The translations under genes and the position numbers were made by a program. This document shows positions 9,222 to 17,659 of a stretch of DNA of 64,000 nt, one piece after another; within the stretch, counting starts at the first letter, position 1; every line of letters begins with the position of its first letter. Origin of the DNA: Streptomyces durocortorensis (lineage in GTDB: Bacteria; Actinomycetota; Actinomycetes; Streptomycetales; Streptomycetaceae); the NCBI RefSeq assembly GCF_031760065.1, contig NZ_CP134500.1, forward strand, positions 558,001-622,000, written 5' to 3'. The notes under the pieces are model-generated. The model was not told the origin of the DNA and did no database searches. It saw nothing but the letters and a program-made list of their open reading frames with translations.

Positions 9222-10034
9222 TCACCACTGCGACCCGTCTGACCCTCCCGAGCGGCCCTTCTTCGAGTCGTGGGAACGACCGGCCGCATCGTTCTGCTCG
9301 TACTGCGTACGGTCGGAACCCTCGCGCCCTCGATCACCGCTGTCCGAGTCCCTGGCCGGAACCGGCAGACCGCGCGGTGCCGACGCCTGTTGCTCCGGCC
9401 GCCGGACCATGCGCTGCGGTGGACCGCCCTCTCCCGATGGGGTACGGCGGGCGGAACCGGCACCGGCCACGTCCCGTGTCTCCTGGTCCCGGGCGGCCAT
9501 GTCGTACGGGCGCGCGGCCTCGGCGCCGCGACTGTCCCGGTCCTCGTGGTCCAACACGTTCCGCTCCTGCTGGTCCTGCTCGTCGCGCGCCTTGCGCACG
9601 GCCCTGCGCTCACGGCCACCCATCACGGCCGCGCCGGTCAGCATGAGGAGACCACCGAGCAGGGCGAGCCCCACTCCGCTGCCGAGCCCGTCGCTGTCGC
9701 CCGTGACCGTCAGACTGCCTTCAGCCTGCCCTTGTCGCACCATCCAAAGGATGGCGAACCCGAGGGTGATGATTCCGGCGGTGAGGACCAGCAGTCGCGA
9801 TCGGAACACCACTCCGAGAACCGCGAGCACCGCGCCGACCAGGAGGGGCAGGAACATGGATGCGAACAGTCCCGCGCCCGAGTCCGTCACGCCCGCTCCG
9901 GTGAAGAGTTCCCAGACTCGGAAGTCGTGTCCGACCCGACCGTTGTACCAACTGCGAAATGGCGCCCAGAGGGCCGCGGCAGCGCCGACGACTGCCAAGA
10001 TGATTCCTATGGTGTTGCGGATACTCCGTACCAT
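9222..10034 (-). CDS. multi-pass membrane protein with charged C-terminal tail
   Basis: 270 residues from ATG 10034 (GGGAGGT upstream). Four hydrophobic segments are seen: about 4-22, 56-79, 81-99 and 117-140. They are followed by a 130-residue low-complexity tail rich in Arg, Glu, Asp, Gly and Ser, presumably cytoplasmic. The start resembles small Streptomyces proteins annotated only as hypothetical membrane proteins. No enzymatic motif is visible and the function is unknown. Confidence 0.75.
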   Translation of the reverse strand: MVRSIRNTIGIILAVVGAAAALWAPFRSWYNGRVGHDFRVWELFTGAGVTDSGAGLFASMFLPLLVGAVLAVLGVVFRSRLLVLTAGIITLGFAILWMVRQGQAEGSLTVTGDSDGLGSGVGLALLGGLLMLTGAAVMGGRERRAVRKARDEQDQQERNVLDHEDRDSRGAEAARPYDMAARDQETRDVAGAGSARRTPSGEGGPPQRMVRRPEQQASAPRGLPVPARDSDSGDRGREGSDRTQYEQNDAAGRSHDSKKGRSGGSDGSQW

Positions 10035-10584
10035 GCCGCTACCTCCCGGCAAGTCGGAATGATGCACGCAAACCCCCACATGCAGTACCTCGCCCCCGGT
10101 TCACGCTACGCCCGCCCCACACTCCACGCCATGCGGCTCCGCACGAGATAGCGGGGTCGAACCCGGCCTGATCAACACCGACAAGGAGACTGTGACCGCC
10201 CTTCCCGGCGCCTCGTTCTTCGAATACGCCAGCTTTCGCCCACCGTAAGAAACAGCAGGTCAGAGGGCATTCTTGGACTGCTCGTGCAGCGCGTGGGCGC
10301 CCGGAGCGTCAGACGGGCGTCACGGTCGACCGACCGGAGCTGTCAGGAGAGCCGCCGACACGACTGCGGCCCACCCGAGGAAGTCGTGCACGCACGAGTG
10401 GGCAAGCGCACGCACCGCCTGGCCGATCCCGGTGGGATTGAGAAGGGCAAGGGCCCCAGGACCACCGTGACCGTGCCGATTCTCCCTGCCACTTCTTCAG
10501 CCTCCAGAGTCGGCGGTTCGATGGTGCCTCGTACTCCGCGCCTCCGAACGACCCGACCGTTCTCGCACCGCTCGCCAGGGATAC
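10035..10584. other. intergenic, decayed
   Basis: About 550 bases with no intact gene. On the minus strand a short frame at about 10300-10440 (DFLGWAAVVSAALLTAPVGR) looks like the end of a membrane protein, but I cannot assign it. It lies downstream of the P-type ATPase remnant. Confidence 0.35.
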
Positions 10585-10818
10585 CGATCAGCCAGCTGCG
10601 GAACTGGTCCAGCAGGCGCAACCACTGCGGCCGGCGGACCGGTTCGGCCAGTTCGTTGGCGCCCCAGGCGTCGGCCCGTCGTTCGGCGTCCGCAGTGGTC
10701 AGGCCACGTGCCGTAACCACTGCGAGCGAGCCGGCCACGTCAGCGGCGTCGCATTGGTGCGCATCCGGCTGCGGGCCCCCGGCACCGGCAGAGCGCTGCT
10801 CTCGGTCGTGGTCTGCTG
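10585..10818 (-). pseudogene. N-terminal fragment of a P-type cation ATPase
   Basis: The segment GLTTADAERRADAWGANELA, then EPVRRPQWLRLLDQFRSWLI, is the classic cytoplasmic N-terminus and first-helix approach of Ca2+/Mg2+-type P-ATPases. The normal start (PQQTTTESSALPVPG after GTG near 10818) is in another frame, so there is a shift at about 10770. After QFRSWLI, homology stops and no phosphorylation motif DKTGT follows. It sits 9 nt downstream of a USP gene, as expected for a former USP-ATPase operon. Confidence 0.7.
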
Positions 10819-10826
10819 AGGCACGG

Positions 10827-11708
10827 TCACCCCTGGCCGCGGACCACGGTGACGGGGCAGTGGGCGTGGTGCAGCAGAGCCTGGCTGACGGAGCCGAGCA
10901 GCAGGCCGGTGAAACCACCGCGTCCCCGGGCGCCGACGACGACCAGTTGGGCGTCGCTGCTGGCGTCCAGCAGGGCCGGGCGGATCCGGGCACGCTCCAG
11001 CCGCCGCTCCACCGTGACGCGGGGAAAGACCTTCTGCCAGGGCGCGACCGTCTCGTCCAACAGACGCTGTTCGGCCTCTTGGAGCCGTTCGATGTCCACC
11101 ACCATGGCGTTGAGGGGGTCGCCGGGGCCTTCGTAGGCGCGCTCGCTCCAGGTGTTCCAGACGTGCAGGGCCACCAGCGGAGCCCCGCGCAGAGCGGCCT
11201 CGGCGAACGCGAACTCCACCGCCGCACCGCCGGCATCGGAGCCGTCGACGGCCAGCAGCACCGCTCCGGACGGCTCGGTGCGGCCTCGCACCACCATCAG
11301 CGGGCAACGGCCGTGCGCGGCCAGATGCACCGCCGTCGAGCCCAGCAGCAACCCCGAGAACCCGCTCAGTCCCCGGCTGCCGACGACGGCCAAGGAAGCC
11401 GACCTCGATTCGATCTCCATCACCTCCAACGGCTCCCCCGCCACCACCGACCGGGTCACGGCCACGCCCGGTGCCGCCGCGTGGGCCCGTTCCTCGGCAT
11501 CGGCCAGCACTCCCCGGGCCATCGGCTCCAGACCGTAGTCGGCCGGGCTCCACGGCGGCCCGCCGGCCGGTCGGTGTCCGGGCGCATGGCCGAATGCGTG
11601 CACGATCCGCAGTGGGGCACCACGCAGGCGCGCCTCACGAGCCGCCGCGTCGACCGCCTCAAGGCTTGAAACGGAACCATCCACCCCTACGATCACCGGA
11701 TCAGTCAT
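10827..11708 (-). CDS. tandem universal stress protein (USP 1)
   Basis: 293 residues, two UspA domains (about 1-145 and 155-293). Both halves carry the ATP-binding motif G-2x-G-9x-G(S/T): GSRGLSGFSGLLLGST and GARGRGGFTGLLLGSV. ATG 11708 is preferred over an upstream in-frame start because the domain begins directly (DPVIVGVDGS). Tandem USPs bind ATP and are induced in dormancy; mycobacterial Rv2623 is the best-studied relative. A P-type ATPase remnant follows immediately. Paired 16-bp palindromes lie 79-114 bp upstream. Confidence 0.9.
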   Translation of the reverse strand: MTDPVIVGVDGSVSSLEAVDAAAREARLRGAPLRIVHAFGHAPGHRPAGGPPWSPADYGLEPMARGVLADAEERAHAAAPGVAVTRSVVAGEPLEVMEIESRSASLAVVGSRGLSGFSGLLLGSTAVHLAAHGRCPLMVVRGRTEPSGAVLLAVDGSDAGGAAVEFAFAEAALRGAPLVALHVWNTWSERAYEGPGDPLNAMVVDIERLQEAEQRLLDETVAPWQKVFPRVTVERRLERARIRPALLDASSDAQLVVVGARGRGGFTGLLLGSVSQALLHHAHCPVTVVRGQG

Positions 11709-11786
11709 TGCAGTCTCCCGTCCTGGGCGCGGCCGATGCGCGGCTCCTTGACGCTCATCCTTGTCGCAGCCCATCCATTGCGCCCA

Positions 11787-11822
11787 GGGACCAACGGGCC
11801 GCCTTCAGGACCACTCGGTCCT
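11787..11822. promoter_or_regulatory. paired DevR/OsdR-like boxes (USP 1)
   Basis: Two 16-mers, GGGACCAACGGGCCGC (11787-11802) and AGGACCACTCGGTCCT (11807-11822), start exactly 20 bp apart. Both fit the window-wide pattern GGGRCC-N4-GGYCCC. They overlap a terminator-like hairpin, so the function is less certain here. Confidence 0.4.
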
Positions 11823-11833
11823 GAAGGCGGCCC
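11796..11833. terminator. 17-bp perfect hairpin between two USP genes
   Basis: 11796-11812 pairs perfectly with 11817-11833 around a 4-nt loop (actc). It lies 127 nt beyond the stop of USP 2 and about 90 bp before USP 1, so it probably ends USP 2 transcription. It shares bases with the regulatory boxes. Confidence 0.6.
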
Positions 11834-11959
11834 TGATGTCGTCGCGACCGAGCAGGGCGCCCGCTCTGCGCGCACATGCCCCGCGGCGTCATCACCGTCT
11901 GCTCCGCAGTCCGCGTCAGCCCCCCGGAACGCGCTGGCCGGCCCCGCGCCGGAGCGTGG

Positions 11960-12880
11960 TCAGTGCCGCGCGCCTGCCGCCCGCACCACCGCGACCGGGC
12001 AGTGGGCGTGGTGCAGCACGGCCTGGCTGACCGAGCCGAGCAGCAGTCCGGCGAACCCGCCGCGCCCTCGAGCGCCGACCACCATCAGCTGTGCGGAGCG
12101 GCTCGCGTCGATCAGAGCCTCGCGCGTTCGGCCGTGCACCACCCGGCGCTCCACCACCACGTCCGGATACCGTGCCCGGTAGCCCGCGAGCGCCTCGGAC
12201 AGCAGTGTTTCCTCCTCCTCGGCGAGAGCGCCCGGTGGGTTGGCGTACGGAGCGGAAGCGTCCTGTGGAGCGGGCAGTGGCGCGTTCCACGTCGTCCAGG
12301 CGTGCAGGGCCACCAGGGGGGCCTTCCGCCGCTCCGCCGTGGCGAAGGCGAAATCGACCGCCGGTGCGCCCGCGGCCGAGCCGTCGACGCCCAGCACGAC
12401 CGGACCGTCCACGAAGGGCTGCTCGCGAACCACCAGCACCGGACACCGCCCGTGTGCCACGAGGTGCACCGCCGTCGACCCAGCCAGCAGCCCGACGAAC
12501 CCGCCCAACCCCCGGGACCCCACCACGACCAGCTCGGCCGCGCGGGACTCCGCCTCCAGGACGGTCAGAGGCTCGCCGGTCACCACGGCGTGGCTGACCT
12601 CGACATCCGGCGCCACCGCCTGCGCCCGCCCGACCGCCTCGGCCACCAGACCCCCGGCCATCTTCCGAAGCCCGTCCTCCGACGGATCCATCGGCGGCGG
12701 CCCCAACGGCGACGCGCCTCCCGGAGAAGGGTGAGGAAGCACGTACGTCACCGGCCAGACCAGCGCGTGCACCACCCGCAGCCCTGCCCCGCGCGCCCGC
12801 GCCTCCCGAGCCGCCGCCTCCACCGCGGCGAAACTCGACTCCGACCCGTCCACACCCACAGCCACCAGACCGCTCATCAT
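11960..12880 (-). CDS. tandem universal stress protein (USP 2)
   Basis: 306 residues with two UspA domains. Both ATP motifs are intact: GSRGLGGFVGLLAGST and GARGRGGFAGLLLGSV. A proline-rich insertion (PHPSPGG, PLGPPPMDPS) sits in the first domain. The C-terminal half is closely similar to USP 1 (LLLGSVSQAVLHHAHCPV in both), pointing to a local duplication. Two palindromic boxes lie 67-102 bp upstream. It is divergent from the antiporter operon. Confidence 0.9.
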   Translation of the reverse strand: MMSGLVAVGVDGSESSFAAVEAAAREARARGAGLRVVHALVWPVTYVLPHPSPGGASPLGPPPMDPSEDGLRKMAGGLVAEAVGRAQAVAPDVEVSHAVVTGEPLTVLEAESRAAELVVVGSRGLGGFVGLLAGSTAVHLVAHGRCPVLVVREQPFVDGPVVLGVDGSAAGAPAVDFAFATAERRKAPLVALHAWTTWNAPLPAPQDASAPYANPPGALAEEEETLLSEALAGYRARYPDVVVERRVVHGRTREALIDASRSAQLMVVGARGRGGFAGLLLGSVSQAVLHHAHCPVAVVRAAGARH

Positions 12881-12946
12881 GCCTCCTACGTACGGACCGC
12901 CTGACTCTCGTCTCCCAGCTCACCCGACACGTGCTCTCCCTGCCAT

Positions 12947-12982
12947 GGGGCCTGTGGGCCACTTTCAGGGCCGACCGGCCCG
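12947..12982. promoter_or_regulatory. paired DevR/OsdR-like boxes (USP 2)
   Basis: GGGGCCTGTGGGCCAC (12947-12962) and AGGGCCGACCGGCCCG (12967-12982), spaced exactly 20 bp start to start. They lie 67-102 bp upstream of USP 2 and on the far side from the divergent antiporter genes. Confidence 0.6.
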
Positions 12983-13061
12983 CCACGCTCGTCCGACACG
13001 ACAGCTCCGGCAACCCGGCCGGAGCCAGTTGTCGTACGGGGGCCCGTCCGGCCCTCCGTCC

Positions 13062-13077
13062 GGGGCCGTTCGGACCC
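13062..13077. promoter_or_regulatory. DevR/OsdR-like box (antiporter operon)
   Basis: GGGGCCGTTCGGACCC, 152 bp upstream of the first antiporter gene. A weaker match (GGGGCCCGTCCGGCCC) lies at 13039-13054. Confidence 0.45.
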
Positions 13078-13228
13078 TGCCGGCCCCAGCACAAGGCGGG
13101 GAAGAGTGCCCTGTGGGACTCCGCGGCCGAGGCCGGAACTTGAGCTGTTGTCCTCGGGTGCCGAATACCTAGGGCGCGGCGGTCGGGTACCGAGCCGCAC
13201 GACAACCAAGTAACGGCGGATGGGATGA

Positions 13229-13714
13229 GTGCACGTGGACGTCAACGAAGTGCTACTGCCAGGTGTGGGACTCCTCTACGAGTTCGTCAATCTGGAGGGC
13301 GACAAGGTCGGTGTGGTCGCACGGCGCTCGGGCGACTTCGAGCTGGCGGTCTACGGAGAGGGGGACCCGGATCAGGCACGGGCCGTGTTCCGGCTCACCG
13401 GCGAGGAGGCCGACGTCCTCGCCGAGATCCTGGGCGCGCCGCGCATCGCCGAGCGGTTCGCGGATCTGACCAAAGAGGTGCCCGGGCTCAGCGCCGGGCA
13501 GGTCGAGGTGCCCGCAGGCACCCCGTTCGTCGGCCGCCCACTGGGAGAATCCAGGGCACGGACGCGGACGGGAGCGTCGATCGTGGCGATCGTCCGCGGT
13601 GAGGAGGTCATCCCGTCCCCCGGGCCGGAGAAGGTCCTCAGTGCGGGGGACGTACTGGTGGTGATCGGGACCCGCGAGGGAATCGCCGCAGTGGAACAGC
13701 TCGTCCGGGGCTGA
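13229..13714 (+). CDS. antiporter regulatory subunit, KhtT-like (TrkA-C domain)
   Basis: 161 residues from GTG 13229; GTG 13235 is possible. The C-terminal part (about 85-160) is an RCK_C/TrkA-C domain (AGQVEVPAGTPFVGRPLGES, then GDVLVVIGTREGIAAVEQLV). The N-terminal part resembles KhtT-type modules. In Bacillus, KhtT gates the K+/H+ antiporter KhtU. Here the next gene is a CPA2 antiporter only 4 nt away, so the two form one operon. It probably senses a nucleotide and controls cation efflux and pH. Confidence 0.8.
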   Translation: MHVDVNEVLLPGVGLLYEFVNLEGDKVGVVARRSGDFELAVYGEGDPDQARAVFRLTGEEADVLAEILGAPRIAERFADLTKEVPGLSAGQVEVPAGTPFVGRPLGESRARTRTGASIVAIVRGEEVIPSPGPEKVLSAGDVLVVIGTREGIAAVEQLVRG

Positions 13715-13718
13715 GCGG

Positions 13719-14894
13719 GTGCATATCTCGGTCGCCCTGCTGCTGGAGCTGGGCATCATCCTCACCTTCCTGAGTCTGCTCGGCACGCTGGCGCGACGCT
13801 TCGCGCTGTCCCCGGTCCCGCTGTATCTCCTGGCGGGCCTGGCGCTGGGCGAGGGAGGAATCGCCCCCGTCCCAGCAGCCGGCTCCTTCGTGGAGACCGG
13901 CGCGGGCATCGGCGTCGTTCTTCTACTGCTGGTGCTCGGTCTCGATTTCACCGTGCCGGAGTTCACGGTCAGCCTGCGTCGCCACCTGCCCTCGGCATGG
14001 GTCGACCTCGTACTGAACGCGACCCCCGGCGCGGTGGCGGGATGGTTGTTCGGGCTGGACGCAGGAGGCGTCCTCGCGCTCGCCGGCGTGACCTACATCT
14101 CCTCCTCGGGCATCATCGCCCGGCTCCTGGGCGACCTGCGGAGGATGAGCAACCGCGAGACCCCGGCAGTACTGTCCGTGCTGGTGCTGGAGGATTTCGC
14201 GATGGCCGCGTACCTTCCGCTGCTCGCCGTCGTGGCCGCCGGAGGCACATGGCAGCAGGCTCTGCTCGGGGTGCTGCTGGCCCTGGGCGCGGTGGCGGCC
14301 GCGCTCACCCTGTCCTACTGGTGGGGGCATCACCTTGGACGACTGCTGTCGCACCCCGACGCGGAGCAGCTGCTGCTGCGCGTCCTGGGCGTGACACTGG
14401 TGGTCGCGGCCCTCGCGGAGGCCGTCCACGTCTCGGCGGCGGTCGGCGCCTTCCTGGTCGGGCTCTCCCTCACGGGTGAAGCGGCCGACCGGGCGCGGAA
14501 GGTACTGAGTCCGCTGCGAGACCTGTTCGCCGCCGTGTTCTTTCTCGCCATCGGCCTGTCCATTCCACCGGACTCGCTGCTGCCGGTACTTCCGGTCGCC
14601 CTGCTCCTGGCCGTGGTCACCGCCGCGACCAAGGTGGCGTCCGGTTGGTACGCGGCGCGCCGCGAAGGAGTGGGACGCCGAGGACGGTTGCGGGCAGGAA
14701 CCGCGCTCATCGCCCGGGGTGAGTTCTCCATCGTCATCATCGGCCTCATGGGCACCGGGCATGACCGGCTCGGCGCCCTGGTGGCCGCCTATGTCCTCCT
14801 GCTCGCCGTGGCCGGCCCCGTCATCACCCGCTTCACGGGACCGCGCCCCTCCGATGCGAGGCGCTCACCACGCCGCAGCACACCGGTGTCCTGA
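13719..14894 (+). CDS. CPA2-family cation/proton antiporter, KhtU-like
   Basis: 391 residues, GTG start four bases after the regulator stop. Ten to twelve hydrophobic helices are visible from residue 3 to about 375. The Na+/H+ exchanger core is recognisable by GLDFTVPEF, TYISSSGIIARLL and VLVLEDFAMA. The conserved Asp of the ion site (usually in ED) is present in LEDFAM. It would exchange K+ or Na+ for H+ at the cytoplasmic membrane. The C-terminus lacks a fused TrkA-N domain; that control role is supplied by the upstream KhtT-like subunit. Confidence 0.85.
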   Translation: MHISVALLLELGIILTFLSLLGTLARRFALSPVPLYLLAGLALGEGGIAPVPAAGSFVETGAGIGVVLLLLVLGLDFTVPEFTVSLRRHLPSAWVDLVLNATPGAVAGWLFGLDAGGVLALAGVTYISSSGIIARLLGDLRRMSNRETPAVLSVLVLEDFAMAAYLPLLAVVAAGGTWQQALLGVLLALGAVAAALTLSYWWGHHLGRLLSHPDAEQLLLRVLGVTLVVAALAEAVHVSAAVGAFLVGLSLTGEAADRARKVLSPLRDLFAAVFFLAIGLSIPPDSLLPVLPVALLLAVVTAATKVASGWYAARREGVGRRGRLRAGTALIARGEFSIVIIGLMGTGHDRLGALVAAYVLLLAVAGPVITRFTGPRPSDARRSPRRSTPVS

Positions 14895-15108
14895 TCCGCC
14901 AGACGGCACCACGCCCCCATGAGGTTGGCGTCCAGCCTCGAAGTACCACCGTATGAGCCTGCGACAGCACGCGGCCCAGGGCCGGGCGCCCGGCCCTTCG
15001 GAGCAGGCCACCGCAAAGCTGAATCCCGCGCTTCTCCCTCGTCCGGCGCTGCTCCTGGGGGCGCGCGGTACAACCCGGCAGTCCAGTGAGGCCGGACGGC
15101 TCCCCAAC

Positions 15109-15124
15109 GGGGCCGATCGGCACA
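15109..15124. promoter_or_regulatory. DevR/OsdR-like box (cyclic-nucleotide-binding gene)
   Basis: GGGGCCGATCGGCACA, 121 bp upstream of the CNB gene. Apart from this site the 14895-15244 interval holds nothing I recognise. Confidence 0.45.
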
Positions 15125-15244
15125 TCGCTCATACCCCCTGCTGGGGGCAGTCTGAGTCAAGAGTCCTCGACATAGGCGCATGCGATTCCGACCGGCAGCA
15201 TGCCAAGGCCGGACAGCCGTCGGAGGAAGAAGGGAACCGGCACG

Positions 15245-15700
15245 ATGATCACCACCATGATGACCGCGGCCCTGCCGACCGCACACCGGAACCGGCTGAT
15301 GCGCACGGCCCGGGAAGCCGTTTTCGAGCCGGGCGCCCGTCTGCTTGTGGAGGGCGAGCCCGCAGACCGGTTCTGGGTGATCCGGAGCGGCACGGTCGCC
15401 CTCGACTCGCAAGCCCTCGGGCAGTCGGCCCCGACCATCGATTCTCTGGGCCATGAGGAGCTTCTCGGATGGTCCTGGCACTTTCCGCCCTACCGGTGGC
15501 AGTTGGGCGCCCAGGCTTTGAGTCAGGTGCGCGCCTGGGAGTTCGACGCGGCTACAGTACGGGCCATGTGTGCCGCGGACGCGGAGTTCGGGCGCTCGAT
15601 CGCCGTCTGGGTCGGCTCGGTGGTCGCATGCCGACTCCGGGCGACACGAGAGCGGCTGCTCAACCCGAACGCTCATCGCGGCGACGAAGCCGGAGCGTGA
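15245..15700 (+). CDS. stand-alone cyclic-nucleotide-binding (Crp-type) domain protein
   Basis: 151 residues from ATG 15245 (GAAGAAGGGAA upstream). It is a single cNMP-binding beta-barrel (about 18-110): FEPGARLLVEGEPADRFWVI, then SGTVALDSQ. There is no C-terminal helix-turn-helix, so it is unlikely to bind DNA. The consensus phosphate-binding loop (GE..R.A) is replaced by SLGHEELLGWSWHFPPYRWQ, so classical cAMP binding is doubtful. Similar small proteins occur in actinobacterial stress regions. Its role is unknown. Confidence 0.75.
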   Translation: MITTMMTAALPTAHRNRLMRTAREAVFEPGARLLVEGEPADRFWVIRSGTVALDSQALGQSAPTIDSLGHEELLGWSWHFPPYRWQLGAQALSQVRAWEFDAATVRAMCAADAEFGRSIAVWVGSVVACRLRATRERLLNPNAHRGDEAGA

Positions 15701-15755
15701 GCACGCCCTTCGCACGCCGCCGGACGTCCCGTGCCTCGCACAAGGCGAGCAGTGA

Positions 15756-15783
15756 GTGGTCCGCCGGTCGACCGGCGGACCAC
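15756..15783. terminator. 28-bp perfect palindrome after the CNB gene
   Basis: gtggtccgccggtc followed directly by its exact complement, 55 nt past the stop codon. It is probably a terminator hairpin, though with no loop it could also be a protein-binding site. Confidence 0.55.
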
Positions 15784-15899
15784 CTCGGTCCCGGTCGATG
15801 GAGCATCTCCTGCTGAACAACCACGCCCCTACAAGGCGTCGTTGCTCACGGCATGACTGCCGACACTCCCCAGGCTCCACCTGCGCGAGCGGACGTTCC

Positions 15900-16618
15900 G
15901 CCCGTACCGAACAAGAGCCGACCCCCGCCTTCAGCAAGGACCGTGCACCGCCCGGACATGCACGGCGCCCCGCCGGCAAGGGCTCAGCGGCACTTCCACC
16001 GGCCCCCCGAATGCGCGTCCGGGATGGCGCAGACGCCCCGCACGCCCAGCACTTCCACATCGGGGCCAAGGGCCAGCGCCCGCCGGCCTGCGCGGCCAGG
16101 CAGCACAACGGACAGCTCAGGCTCAACACGACCGACGGCCTGCCCCTCTACGGCAGGATCGGCGCCTCGCTCACGCCACCGGCGACACCGGGGCCGACCA
16201 CTCGGTCCGCACGGCCGACCGCTTCCCCAAGGGCGCCTCGTACACCTGCCACCGCACCATCACGGTCAACGACGAAACCGCCAAGAGTCTGCGGAACGAA
16301 GACGCCGTCGTCGTGGGCCACCTGGACTCACGCTCCGGCCCCGCCGCCTTCTACGGCCTGGGCGCCCTGCGCAAGGGGTCCCGGATGATGATTCTCCGCC
16401 GGGACGGGACCACCGCTCACTTCGACGTCACCGCGATGAAGGTGTGGGCCAAGGACGACTTCCCCTCCCACCGCGCCTACGGCCCGGCCATGACCCCCAC
16501 ACTGACGTTGATCACCTGCGCTGACTGGGACAGCGACCGCCGCACCTACCGTTCCGACCTCGTGCTGACCGCAGAGCCCGCAACGTCGGCCGCTGACCGG
16601 ACCGACCGCGGTCCTTGA
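15900..16618 (+). pseudogene. chimeric remnant: CHRD-like secreted protein joined to class F sortase C-terminus
   Basis: The first part (to about 16305) matches actinobacterial CHRD-type secreted proteins: RMRVRDGADAPHAQHFHIGA, then DGLPLYGRIGASLT, and after a one-base shift at about 16175, GDTGADHSVRTADRFPKGAS and TVNDETAKSLRNEDAVVV. From GHLDSRSGPAAFYGLGALRK onward it is a class F sortase ending: AKDDFPSHRAYG, the catalytic-Cys block LITCADWD and YRSDLVL, giving the Cys and a following Arg. The sortase His lies in the GHLDS segment at the join. CHRD and class F sortase genes are often neighbours in Streptomyces, so a deletion between similar AVVVGH/AVVVVH coding stretches explains the fusion. 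There is no usable start in the fused frame. Confidence 0.65.
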
Positions 16619-16790
16619 GCGCCCCGGGGCACCGTCCAGCGACTCCCTCACAGCCCGGCAGTCCAGCTGTCCCGTCACCGCGGGCGCTCCGGTCGTCGCT
16701 GCACCCGTGTGTCGCGGGTGAACGGGGGCACGCCACCGCCTGGCAGAAGCCGATGCACTCTCCCCGCCGTCCCGCCTCGGAACCTCCCCC

Positions 16791-17654
16791 TCACTCCGAT
16801 TCCGGCACGACCACGACAGGGCAGCCGGAGTGGTGCAGGACCGTGTGGGCGACCCGTCCCAGACGGGGCCCCAGGCGGCCGGGGCGTCGTCGGCCGACGA
16901 CGAGGAGGCCGGCGTCTCGCGAGGCGGCCAGGAGGACCCTGTGGGCGGGGCCCTCCGCTGTGCGCCGCCGCAACCGAACCTCCACGGGAGCGTCGGCGAG
17001 AGCTTCCTCCAGCTCCTTGGCCGCCTCTTCCTCGTGCAGGCGCTCGGGACCACCCGTGAGCAGAGGGTGGTCGACCGTCTCGTGCATGGGGCACCGCCAC
17101 GCCCGTACCGCCTCCAACGCGACACCGCGCCGCTTCGCCTCGGCGTAGGCGAAGCGCACGGCCGCTGTCGGCGCATCGGCCACTCCGACGACGATGTGGT
17201 CCCGGCCCCCGCCGACAGCGCGGTTGCTGTGGTTGCCGCGGATCACGATCACCGGGCAGTGCGCTTGTGCGGCCACGGTCAGGCTGACGGAGCCCAGGAG
17301 CAGATCGGCGAGACCGCTGCGTCCACGGGTGCCCACGACCACGGCGGACGCGTCGCGGCCTTCGCGCACGAGGGCGTGCTCAGGCTCCTCCAGCACGTTG
17401 GCGGTCGTCACGGGCAGCTCGGCATGATGGCGCAGCGCCCGCTTGGCCGCGGGCGCGAGGATGTCCTCCGCGGCGACACGCCGGGACGTGCTGCCCACCT
17501 CCGGCGCGAGTGCGGGCCCTTCGTAACGCTCCCACAGGGAGGCGTACACGATCCGCAGAGGCACCCGGCGCAGGGCGGCCTCGTCGGCCGCCCAGTCGAC
17601 GGCCCGCAGGCTGGGCTCGGAGCCGTCGACGCCGACGATCAGAGGCAGGTTCAT
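16791..17654 (-). CDS. tandem universal stress protein (USP 3)
   Basis: 287 residues, two UspA domains. The N-terminal ATP motif is intact (GTRGRSGLADLLLGSV). The C-terminal one is degenerate: GRRRPGRLGPRLGRVA has Arg for the second Gly and no G(S/T). It starts 5 nt after the adhP stop, so it is the last gene of the USP 4-adhP-USP 3 operon. Its C-terminal domain may pair or dimerise rather than bind ATP. Confidence 0.88.
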   Translation of the reverse strand: MNLPLIVGVDGSEPSLRAVDWAADEAALRRVPLRIVYASLWERYEGPALAPEVGSTSRRVAAEDILAPAAKRALRHHAELPVTTANVLEEPEHALVREGRDASAVVVGTRGRSGLADLLLGSVSLTVAAQAHCPVIVIRGNHSNRAVGGGRDHIVVGVADAPTAAVRFAYAEAKRRGVALEAVRAWRCPMHETVDHPLLTGGPERLHEEEAAKELEEALADAPVEVRLRRRTAEGPAHRVLLAASRDAGLLVVGRRRPGRLGPRLGRVAHTVLHHSGCPVVVVPESE

Positions 17655-17659
17655 CGCTC

